From an uncultured Mucilaginibacter sp. (GTDB lineage: Bacteria; Bacteroidota; Bacteroidia; Sphingobacteriales; Sphingobacteriaceae): DNA of 36,648 bases. Location: positions 1 through 36,648 of the forward strand of contig NZ_CAIWNH010000347.1 of the NCBI RefSeq assembly GCF_903913935.1, in the 5' to 3' direction. The notes under the pieces were generated by a model, which saw nothing but the letters and a program-made list of their open reading frames with translations, did no database searches and had not been told where the DNA came from. Below, one piece after another: positions 8,901-17,233 of the stretch. Each line of letters starts with the position of its first letter. Within the stretch, counting starts at the first letter, position 1. The position numbers and the translations under genes were made by a program.

Positions 8901-10130
8901 ATGGAAATAAATCGCCCCCTTAATATTTCAAATTTCTTTATTGCCGGCATCAACTATAAAAAAACAGATGCAGGCACAAGGGGGCAATTTGCCGTTAATA
9001 ACGAACAGTATGAAGATATTTTTCATATTGCTCCTTCCTTTGGGTTGGATTCCTTTTTCATTGTTTCCACCTGTAACCGCACCGAGATCTATGGCTTTGC
9101 TGATCAGCCGGAACAACTGATCAATTTGTTATGCACCCAAACTTTGGGTACCGCAGAAGACTTTAAAAATTTAGCCTATATTAAAAACGGCGAAAAGGCT
9201 GTAGAACATTTATTTAACGTAGGAGCGGGGCTTGATTCGCAGATATTGGGCGACTACGAGATCATCGGCCAGATAAAACAATCGGTTAAATTTGCCAGGG
9301 AGCGTGGGTTTATCAATTGTTTTTTAGACCGTTTGGTGAACTGTGTTTTACAAACTTCAAAAACTATCAAAAATGATACGGCGTTAAGTGGGGGCACGGT
9401 ATCCGTTTCCTTTGCGGCAGTGCAGTACATCAAATCGCATTTTGAAGATGTCAGGGATAAAAAAATACTGTTGATTGGCACCGGAAAAATAGGCAGGAAC
9501 ACCTGCAAAAACCTGGTTGACTACCTGGGGACAACCAATATTACGCTGGTTAACCGGTCAGAAGAAAAAGCCGTTCATCTTGCAGCGGAGCTAAATTTAA
9601 AATATGATGCCATTGATAACCTGGAAGCATGTATTGCAGGTGCTGATATTATACTAACTGCCACAAACGCAGTTGAGCCCACAGTTATAAGCGCATATTT
9701 TAAAGATAAAGGCGAGAAGCTGATCATTGATCTTTCTGTCCCTAACAATGTGGAAAGCTCAGTAAAAGGGATGCCAGGTATCACCCTGGTCAATGTAGAT
9801 GAACTGGCGAAATTAAAGGATGAAACCCTGCAAAAAAGAGAAGCGGAGGCTCCAAAAGCAATGGCGATCATAGCGGAGCAAATGGCAGAGTTTATGGATT
9901 GGCACCAGATGCGCAAAAACGCGCCTGCGTTAAAAGCCATTAAAAATAAACTGAACCAAATTTCGGCAGATCAACAGTTCGCCATAAAAACTTCAGGCGT
10001 TTGCCCGCTGGTTAAAATTGAAGTAAAGATTCAGCGGGTAATCAACAGCATCGCGGCTAAAATGCGTTCGCATAACCGCCAGGGGTGCCATTACATTGAA
10101 GCAATTAATGAGTTTATGAATGCCGGATAA
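8901..10130 (+). CDS. hemA: Glutamyl-tRNA reductase
   Basis: IVSTCNRTEIYG active-site motif, HLFNVGAGLDSQILGDYEIIGQIK, Rossmann LLIGTGKIGRN. Confidence 0.95.
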   Translation: MEINRPLNISNFFIAGINYKKTDAGTRGQFAVNNEQYEDIFHIAPSFGLDSFFIVSTCNRTEIYGFADQPEQLINLLCTQTLGTAEDFKNLAYIKNGEKAVEHLFNVGAGLDSQILGDYEIIGQIKQSVKFARERGFINCFLDRLVNCVLQTSKTIKNDTALSGGTVSVSFAAVQYIKSHFEDVRDKKILLIGTGKIGRNTCKNLVDYLGTTNITLVNRSEEKAVHLAAELNLKYDAIDNLEACIAGADIILTATNAVEPTVISAYFKDKGEKLIIDLSVPNNVESSVKGMPGITLVNVDELAKLKDETLQKREAEAPKAMAIIAEQMAEFMDWHQMRKNAPALKAIKNKLNQISADQQFAIKTSGVCPLVKIEVKIQRVINSIAAKMRSHNRQGCHYIEAINEFMNAG

Positions 10131-10136
10131 GAGTGT

Positions 10137-11705
10137 TTATAACAGGTAGCCTTTAGCCAGCTTAATAAATTCGCCAGCCTGGCTTGCCTCCCAATTTTTA
10201 TCTTTTTTTAGTTCGATAGCCATTAATCCGGCCACAACCGGCGCCATTTTGATAGCCGCTTTAGCGTCCAGAAACAGCACCCTTACCCGTCTTGCAAGCA
10301 CATCCTCAACCGTCCGGGCCATTTCATAGCGTACGGCCCAAACTACTTCGGCTTTTATATAATCTAAATCAGGGTGAAGTTTTTCGGCCAAATCAGGGTT
10401 TTCCCTTATCAAATCCAACAAAGCATCCAGGTCGCTGCCATAAACATACAAGTGATCGGTACGGTCCACTACTTTCATGTTTCCATGGATAGGTAAAGTA
10501 GTTGTAATACATTTTCTCGGATCAAGTCCGGCTGTTTCAATCGCTTTATCAACCGTATCTTGTGCCATACGGCGATAGGTGGTCCATTTACCACCGGTAA
10601 TGGTGATCAACCCGGAGGTAGAAACAATGAGTTTATGCCTGCGCGAGATCTCTTTGGTACCCTTTTTACCTTCCTGCGGTGCAGCCAAAGGGCGCAACCC
10701 GGCAAATATGCTCAGCACATCTTTCCGTTCGGGCGCTTTGGTTAAATACCTGCCGATATTCCGCATTACAAAGCCAATTTCCTCTTCTAAAGCGCGCGGT
10801 TCAAGGCTGTGTTCATCAATAGGTGTATCCGTAGTGCCAATTAAAAGTTTCCCATGCCATGGCACCGCAAAAAGCACCCGCCCGTCATCCGTTTCGGGGA
10901 TCATCAAAGCATCATTGCCCGGCATAAACGATTTGTCAATCACTATATGAATCCCCTGGCTCGGTCGTACCAACGGTTTTTTATGCGGCTCGTCCTGCTG
11001 CATCAGTTCATCCACAAAAACACCTGTAGCGTTAATCACCGCTTTGCTTTTGAGTTGATAAACTATGCCGGTTTCTACGTCCGTTGCCGAAACACCGGTA
11101 GTTTTTCCATTCTCTTTTAGTAAACCGGTAACTTTAAAATAGTTTAAAACTGTTGCGCCCTGCTCCAAACAGGTTTGGGCAAGGTTAACAGCCAGCCGCG
11201 CATCGTCAAACTGCCCGTCGTGGTAAACCACACCGCCATAAAGGCCCTGCTGTTTGATACCTGGCAACCTGTCGTTGGTTTCCTTTTTGGAGATATGTTT
11301 CGAATGCCCAAAACTCAGTTTCCCGGCCAATAGGTCATATAAAGTTAAGCCAATGGAATAATAAGCGCCTTTCCACCATTGGTAATTTGGGATGATAAAA
11401 GATTCATTTTTAACTAAATGGGCGGCATTTTTTAAAAGCAAACCGCGCTCATACAAAGCCTCTCTTACCAAACCAATATCGCCCTGCGCCAAATACCTAA
11501 CCCCGCCATGTACCAGTTTAGTGCTCCTGCTGGAGGTACCTTTAGCAAAATCAGCCTGTTCTAATAGTAAAGTTTGATAACCGCGCGATGCCGCATCAAC
11601 GGCCGTGCCTAAACCGGTTGCGCCCCCGCCAACGATGATGACGTCCCATATTTTATCGGGGTTATTGAGGGCTTCGATTAGTTTTTGGCGGTGGATGATG
11701 GGCAC
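10137..11705 (-). CDS. glpD: Glycerol-3-phosphate dehydrogenase (FAD)
   Basis: VIIVGGGATGLGTAVDAASRGYQTLLLEQADFAKGTSSRSTKLVHGGVRYL; GKWTTYRRMAQD. Confidence 0.96.
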   Translation of the reverse strand: MPIIHRQKLIEALNNPDKIWDVIIVGGGATGLGTAVDAASRGYQTLLLEQADFAKGTSSRSTKLVHGGVRYLAQGDIGLVREALYERGLLLKNAAHLVKNESFIIPNYQWWKGAYYSIGLTLYDLLAGKLSFGHSKHISKKETNDRLPGIKQQGLYGGVVYHDGQFDDARLAVNLAQTCLEQGATVLNYFKVTGLLKENGKTTGVSATDVETGIVYQLKSKAVINATGVFVDELMQQDEPHKKPLVRPSQGIHIVIDKSFMPGNDALMIPETDDGRVLFAVPWHGKLLIGTTDTPIDEHSLEPRALEEEIGFVMRNIGRYLTKAPERKDVLSIFAGLRPLAAPQEGKKGTKEISRRHKLIVSTSGLITITGGKWTTYRRMAQDTVDKAIETAGLDPRKCITTTLPIHGNMKVVDRTDHLYVYGSDLDALLDLIRENPDLAEKLHPDLDYIKAEVVWAVRYEMARTVEDVLARRVRVLFLDAKAAIKMAPVVAGLMAIELKKDKNWEASQAGEFIKLAKGYLL

Positions 11706-11782
11706 AATATAGGGATTATTCTATGCCAGCAATTTAGCCAAAGAAAATAGAAACAAGCATCTCAATCAATCTAATCTAACTC

Positions 11783-11800
11783 ACCCGATAGCTATCGGGT
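11783..11800. repeat. Perfect 18-bp palindrome ACCCGATAGCTATCGGGT
   Basis: Read directly; 19 nt beyond the stop of the SMP-30-like gene. Confidence 0.9.
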
Positions 11801-11819
11801 CAACTTAATCCACCAACCC

Positions 11820-12713
11820 TCACTCCACCCCCTTAACATTCATCTTCACGATATAGATTGCCTTCGAAGCCGTTATAAACAAAACATCCTTATTAGCTCC
11901 ACCGAAACATAAATTGGCTGTCCACGGCTCAGGGATCTCAATATGGCCTATCTTTTTCCCTTCGGGATCATAAATGGTAACACCTTTTCCGGTAAGGTAA
12001 ACATTGCCCTTTTCATCCAGCGTCATCCCATCCGAGCCTTGTTCAACAAATAGTTTGCGATCGCTAAGGGTGCCGTTTTTGTTGATGACGTATTTATAGG
12101 TTTTATTATCAGCAATATCGGCCACAAACAGGTATTTGCCATCCGGAGTGCCAATAATTCCGTTAGGTTTTTTCTGGTCGGCATCCACAATAATGGGTTG
12201 GGTTTTGCCTTTTGGCAGGTAATAAACTTTTTCGCCGTCCAGGTCGGGTTTGTTGCGGTTCCACCAGGGGCGCTGGTAATAAGGGTCGGTCATATAAATG
12301 CCGCCTTTGTTATCGATCCAGATATCATTTGGGCCGTTCATCAAATGGCCCTGGTAATCTGTCAGTAGTACTTTTACCTTTTTATCCGGGCTGATAGACC
12401 ATAGCTGTTCATGCTCATCTGCACAGGTAACCAGGTTTCCTTTTTTATCAAAATACATCCCGTTGGATCGGCCTGTGCTATCCATAAACACGGTCAGTTT
12501 GCCATCTGTACTGTATTCCCAGATCTTGTTATTAGGTTGGTCTGTAAAAAATACGTTCCCTTTTTTATCTACTGAAGCACCTTCCGTAAAGCTGAATTGT
12601 TTGGAGATCAGCTGGGGCCTGTTGGTGGTGTCATAGGGAGCCTGCTGGGCGATGGCGCAGGTTGAACTCACTGCCAGTAAGAAAACGAATAATAGTTTGG
12701 ATATAGTTTTCAT
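11820..12713 (-). CDS. SMP-30/gluconolactonase/LRE family secreted protein
   Basis: Signal peptide; FTEGASVDKKGNVFFTDQPNNKIWEYSTDGK, NGPNDIWIDNKGGIYMTDPYY, KPNGIIGTPDGKYLFVAD. Confidence 0.9.
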   Translation of the reverse strand: MKTISKLLFVFLLAVSSTCAIAQQAPYDTTNRPQLISKQFSFTEGASVDKKGNVFFTDQPNNKIWEYSTDGKLTVFMDSTGRSNGMYFDKKGNLVTCADEHEQLWSISPDKKVKVLLTDYQGHLMNGPNDIWIDNKGGIYMTDPYYQRPWWNRNKPDLDGEKVYYLPKGKTQPIIVDADQKKPNGIIGTPDGKYLFVADIADNKTYKYVINKNGTLSDRKLFVEQGSDGMTLDEKGNVYLTGKGVTIYDPEGKKIGHIEIPEPWTANLCFGGANKDVLFITASKAIYIVKMNVKGVE

Positions 12714-12778
12714 TGTCGAATTTTAAGATCCATGTTGTATTGGTTTCGCTAATGTAAATGTTTTAAGGTAGAATTTCG

Positions 12779-12804
12779 TAGAGACGCGATGCATCGCGTC
12801 TCTA
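12779..12804. repeat. Perfect 26-bp palindrome TAGAGACGCGATGCATCGCGTCTCTA
   Basis: Read directly; a second, diverged inverted partner at about 12880-12909 (acgtaaggcatcacgtatctacgaattc). Confidence 0.92.
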
Positions 12805-12957
12805 AAACGGCGGACACTAAAATCGCACCGTAAATTATTAATGTTGCCTGACGAATTTACCTTCGGCCTGTATGGTGGGGGACGTAAGGCATCACGTATC
12901 TACGAATTCGTTTTTTATCCCATAACTTTTACAAAAACCATTAAATTAGCGCCAGCT

Positions 12958-15129
12958 ATGAAAATTAAATTAACTACGATTGTCTATCTACTTGTTTGCC
13001 TGTCTTTTTTACCGTTTTTTTTGAAAGCGCAGGACAAGCTGATCTATAAAGACCCATCTCAACCCATAGATTCCCGTGTTAAAGACCTGGTATCACGATT
13101 AACTTTAGAAGAAAAAGTTTCCCTGCTGGGTTACCAAAGCAAAGCGGTGCCGCGCCTTGGCATACCTGCCTACAACTGGTGGAACGAAGCGCTCCACGGT
13201 GTAGCAAGGGCCGGTGAGGCTACCATTTTTCCGCAGGCTATCGGCATGGCAGCTACGTTTAATGACGACCTGCTTAAACAGGAATCAACCGTCATATCTA
13301 CTGAAGCAAGGGCAAAATATAACCTGGCCGTAGCCAAAGATAAACGCATTCAATACATGGGCCTCACTTTCTGGACACCCAATATCAATATCTTCCGCGA
13401 CCCACGCTGGGGCAGGGGACAGGAGACTTATGGCGAGGATCCGTTTTTAACCGCCACCATGGGTTCGGCATTTGTAAAAGGTATGCAGGGCGATGATCCG
13501 CGGTATTTAAAAGCGTCGGCAACAGCCAAGCACTTCGCTGTACATAGCGGGCCTGAAGCAACACGCGATAAATTTGATGCTGTGGTAGATGAAAAAGATC
13601 TGCGCGAAACTTATTTATATGCCTTTCATACGCTGGTAACCAACGGCGTTGAATCGGTGATGAGCGCTTATAACCGCGTTAACGGTATGCCAAATTCTAT
13701 CAATAAAATGTTGCTGACCGATATTTTAAGAAAAGAATGGGGTTTTAAAGGCCACGTGGTAACCGATTGCGGCGCACTGAATGATGTTTATGAAACACAC
13801 AAAACCTTGCCCGGCCCGGTGGAAACAGCTGCGGCGGCTATAAAAGCAGGTATCGACCTGGATTGTTCCTCCGTTCTGCAGGAAGATGCCATTAACGCCG
13901 TAAAAAAGGGTTTATTGACCGAAAAAGAGATCGACGGTGCCCTGTCGCGCATTTTGCGCACCGAATTTAAACTTGGTTTTTATGATGACCCTGCATTGAA
14001 CCCTTATCATGCCTACGGCGCCGATAGTGTTCACAATGATGCTCACGTTGCATTGGCTCGTAAAGCGGCACAGCAAAGCATGGTGCTCCTCAAAAATGAC
14101 AACAATACCTTACCATTGAATAAAAACACGCTGGGCAGCATGATGGTGATTGGCCCCAATGCCGGGTCAATTGACCCTATGGTAGGCAACTACCATGGCA
14201 CCAGCAGTAAAGTAGTGAATTTTGTAGAGGGGATCACTAAAACCCTCGGCCCCGGCACCAGGGTGGAATACGACCTCGGTTGCGACTATAAAGATACCGT
14301 ACATTTCGGCGGCACCTGGGCAGCCGGCAATGCCGAAGCCACTATAGCCGTCATTGGCTTATCCCCCGTATTAGAAGGGGAAGCAGGCGATGCATTTCTT
14401 TCGGAATCAGGCGGCGATAAAAAGAGTTTAAGCCTGCCCGCCAGCGAAATTAAGTTTATGAAGGAACTGCGTAAAAGCTGCGAGCATAAACCCATCATCG
14501 CGGTAATTACTGCTGGCAGCGATGTGGATATTGATGCCATTGCCCCTTACGCTGATGCCGTGATCATGGCCTGGTATCCGGGTGAGCAAGGCGGCAACGC
14601 GCTTGCGGATCTTGTTTTTGGCGATGTTTCTCCATCCGGCCATTTGCCGCTTACTTTTTATAAGGCCTTAAGTAATGTACCTGATTACAGCGATTATAAC
14701 ATGAAGGGCCGAACTTACCGCTATTACAATGGCCCCGTGCAATACCCGTTCGGCTTCGGCTTAAGCTATACTACGTTTGCTTATGAGGCAAAAAATGGCG
14801 TCAAAGAAAAGTATAAACTGAAGGATACTATTAGTGCAGTGATCCAGGTAAAAAACACCGGCGCAATGGATGGCGACGAAGTGGTTCAAGCGTATATTGA
14901 GTATCCGCAAATTGACCGTATGCCTGTTAAAGAGTTAAAGAGCTTTAAAAGGGTTTCGGTAACCAAAGGCGGCACGCAAACCGTCAGTATAAAAATACCG
15001 GTAGAGGAGCTTCAAAAATGGGATCTGGCAACGCATAGCTGGAAATTATACCCCGGAACTTATAAATTGGTACTGGGTAGCAGCTCTGCGGATGAGAAAT
15101 TGGGATTGACGTTTTCGGTGAACAAATAA
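12958..15129 (+). CDS. Glycoside hydrolase family 3, probable beta-xylosidase-like, secreted
   Basis: Signal peptide MKIKLTTIVYLLVCLSFLPFFLKAQ; NWWNEALHGVAR; KHFAVHSGPE; VVTDCGALND nucleophile region; C-terminal FnIII-like domain; start moved from the track's 12841. Confidence 0.92.
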   Translation: MKIKLTTIVYLLVCLSFLPFFLKAQDKLIYKDPSQPIDSRVKDLVSRLTLEEKVSLLGYQSKAVPRLGIPAYNWWNEALHGVARAGEATIFPQAIGMAATFNDDLLKQESTVISTEARAKYNLAVAKDKRIQYMGLTFWTPNINIFRDPRWGRGQETYGEDPFLTATMGSAFVKGMQGDDPRYLKASATAKHFAVHSGPEATRDKFDAVVDEKDLRETYLYAFHTLVTNGVESVMSAYNRVNGMPNSINKMLLTDILRKEWGFKGHVVTDCGALNDVYETHKTLPGPVETAAAAIKAGIDLDCSSVLQEDAINAVKKGLLTEKEIDGALSRILRTEFKLGFYDDPALNPYHAYGADSVHNDAHVALARKAAQQSMVLLKNDNNTLPLNKNTLGSMMVIGPNAGSIDPMVGNYHGTSSKVVNFVEGITKTLGPGTRVEYDLGCDYKDTVHFGGTWAAGNAEATIAVIGLSPVLEGEAGDAFLSESGGDKKSLSLPASEIKFMKELRKSCEHKPIIAVITAGSDVDIDAIAPYADAVIMAWYPGEQGGNALADLVFGDVSPSGHLPLTFYKALSNVPDYSDYNMKGRTYRYYNGPVQYPFGFGLSYTTFAYEAKNGVKEKYKLKDTISAVIQVKNTGAMDGDEVVQAYIEYPQIDRMPVKELKSFKRVSVTKGGTQTVSIKIPVEELQKWDLATHSWKLYPGTYKLVLGSSSADEKLGLTFSVNK

Positions 15130-15149
15130 ACAATTTAGTAAGAGAATCA

Positions 15150-16325
15150 TTATTGCTTACGTTGTGCTTTTTCCCACATGGCGCTTTGTTTTTTAGTGAA
15201 AAAACGGATGATTCCCATCAAGACGGCATAGTTCATCACACAAAAGTAATAGGGGATAAACAGTACTTTGATACGGATCTGTCTTTTTTCCATAATAAAA
15301 CCGGTGAGGGCAAGTACGTAAAAAAATACCTCGCCAACCAATATTACCTTAAAGAAAATATCTTCAGGGCGCAATGCTAAAAGCACATTTAACACAAATA
15401 CCAGGATAAGCAGGAATGGTGTAACCGTCCACCTTAAAACCCGGTGACTGATGTACTGAAACGATAGAACCGGGTATCTAAACGGGTTAAAAAGGCTTTT
15501 TAAGCGTAAAATAGACTGGATGCCGCCTGCTGCGATCCTTATTTTTCTTTTCAATTCTTCAGTTACATTTTCAGATGCTGTTTCCAGCGCGTATGCCTGT
15601 GGTTCGTAAACTATCCGGTAACCCTGCAAAGCGATCAGCATCGAGATCATAAAATCATCCAACACCGTATCTGGTTCAACATCCCGGTAAAGCGAACGTC
15701 TTACACTAAATAATTCACCTGCGGCCCCAACTACCGAATACAATTCAGAGTCCCATTTTTTCAGGGCCGATTCATATTTCCAGTAAAAACCTTCGCCCGC
15801 CGCGCTGGCATCGGCATTTTCGTCAATATGTACCCGTTTTTCACCGGCTACGGCGCCAACTGTTTCATCGGTATAATGCCTGCATATATTGATGATCGCG
15901 TCGGGGTTTAAAAAGGTATTGGCATCTGTAAAAACCACAATTTCGGTGTCTACAAACTCCATGGCACGGTGTACGGCAGCAATTTTACCGGCCCGGGTAT
16001 CCTGGTGTAATAGTTGGATCTGGGGGTAACGCCTTACAATTTCAACCGTTTTATCGGTGGAGCCATCTGTAATAATTAAAAATTTCAGCTTTCCCTGCGG
16101 ATACTTTAATTCAAGGCAGTTTTTTATTTTTTCGGCTATAAAATGCTCCTCGTTATACGCGGCTACTACAAGGGTGCATTGTGGCAGCAAATTATTTAGC
16201 GGGGTAACCGTTGCTCGTTTTCCTTTTATCAACCTCCTTAATTTGATAATAAGGTACAACAGGATACCATACCCCATAAAAGTATAGAAAACAACAAACA
16301 GGCTTAACCAAAAAGTAAGTTTCAT
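15150..16325 (-). CDS. Membrane glycosyltransferase family 2
   Basis: TLVVAAYNEEHFI, IITDGSTDKT, VVFTDANTF, VLDDFMI; N- and C-terminal TM segments. Confidence 0.88.
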   Translation of the reverse strand: MKLTFWLSLFVVFYTFMGYGILLYLIIKLRRLIKGKRATVTPLNNLLPQCTLVVAAYNEEHFIAEKIKNCLELKYPQGKLKFLIITDGSTDKTVEIVRRYPQIQLLHQDTRAGKIAAVHRAMEFVDTEIVVFTDANTFLNPDAIINICRHYTDETVGAVAGEKRVHIDENADASAAGEGFYWKYESALKKWDSELYSVVGAAGELFSVRRSLYRDVEPDTVLDDFMISMLIALQGYRIVYEPQAYALETASENVTEELKRKIRIAAGGIQSILRLKSLFNPFRYPVLSFQYISHRVLRWTVTPFLLILVFVLNVLLALRPEDIFFKVILVGEVFFYVLALTGFIMEKRQIRIKVLFIPYYFCVMNYAVLMGIIRFFTKKQSAMWEKAQRKQ

Positions 16326-16336
16326 TAATGCAGGTT

Positions 16337-17233
16337 TTAACGGTATCCCAAATCTTTACTGTTTTTATTGTGGGTCAGATTCCACCACACAGCTTTAATA
16401 AGGGTAGGTATATAATTGTAGTTTTTTGCCTTGATGTAGCTGATCACATTGCGCGGTACAACCAGCAGTATAAAATAAAGATAGAAAATAATCTTCTTAA
16501 AAAAAGGGGCATTGCGCCGCATAAACAGGATCCGGTTGCGGTTCATAAAGTATTCTTTCAGTCGGCTGTTTTTACCAACAGAAACCGATTCTTTATGGTA
16601 TATCAGCGCTTCGGTACAAACCCATGCCTGGTATCCGGCCCGTTTGATATGTTCGCCCCAGTCGAGTTCCTCATAGTATAGAAAGAAATTTTCATTCATC
16701 ATCCCTGCTTTTTCAATGGCTTTTTTCCTTACCATCATGGCTGCGCCGTGGCAATAGGCAGTGGGGGCGGTAATATGGTCATATTGCCCTTCATCGTTTT
16801 CACGTAAGCCAATACAACTGTTGCGGCCGGTATAATAATTCAGCGGGGTATAGCCCGCGTACTGTATCATTCCCTTATTGTAAAAGTATTTTATTTTGGG
16901 CGATACCATGCCGACTTCGGGATGCTTGTCCAGCACTTCCGAAAGTATTTCCATTAAACCGGGAGTAAATTCTGTATCATTATTTACAAAAAAAAGGTAT
17001 TCGCCGCTGGCTTGTAGTATGCCCAGGTTGTTCCCGCCGGCAAAGCCCAGGTTTTTTTCGGAACGGAAGAATTTTACAGTGGGATAGTTTATCTGTAATT
17101 GCTGCGTGACATCTTTTTCACTGCCGTTATCAACTACGATTATCTCAAAATCTTCAATAGCCGGTATGGTGGCTAACAGTTCTTCAGTAACCCTGGGCTG
17201 GTTAAAGTTTACCGTTATAATAGATACTTTCAT
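16337..17233 (-). CDS. Glycosyltransferase family 2 (rhamnosyltransferase-like)
   Basis: VSIITVNFNQPRVTEELL, IIVVDNGSEKD, FFVNNDTEF, FFLYYEELDWGEH; ATGA overlap with upstream NRPS. Confidence 0.9.
   Translation of the reverse strand: MKVSIITVNFNQPRVTEELLATIPAIEDFEIIVVDNGSEKDVTQQLQINYPTVKFFRSEKNLGFAGGNNLGILQASGEYLFFVNNDTEFTPGLMEILSEVLDKHPEVGMVSPKIKYFYNKGMIQYAGYTPLNYYTGRNSCIGLRENDEGQYDHITAPTAYCHGAAMMVRKKAIEKAGMMNENFFLYYEELDWGEHIKRAGYQAWVCTEALIYHKESVSVGKNSRLKEYFMNRNRILFMRRNAPFFKKIIFYLYFILLVVPRNVISYIKAKNYNYIPTLIKAVWWNLTHNKNSKDLGYR

Noticed and set aside
9575-9940. 121-aa reverse ORF inside hemA, and similar shadow ORFs (3481-3798, 6433-6762, 10579-10950, 32480-32800)
   Set aside because: Antisense to well-conserved coding genes and without recognisable domains; treated as shadow frames.
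11783-11800. 18-bp palindrome as a novel regulator site
   Set aside because: Position just past the SMP-30-like stop fits a simple terminator/repeat, and similar palindromes are, to my knowledge, common in Bacteroidota; listed only as a repeat.
12841-12957. Track start of the GH3 ORF at 12841
   Set aside because: The first 39 residues run through repeat DNA; a proper signal peptide starts at the ATG at 12958.
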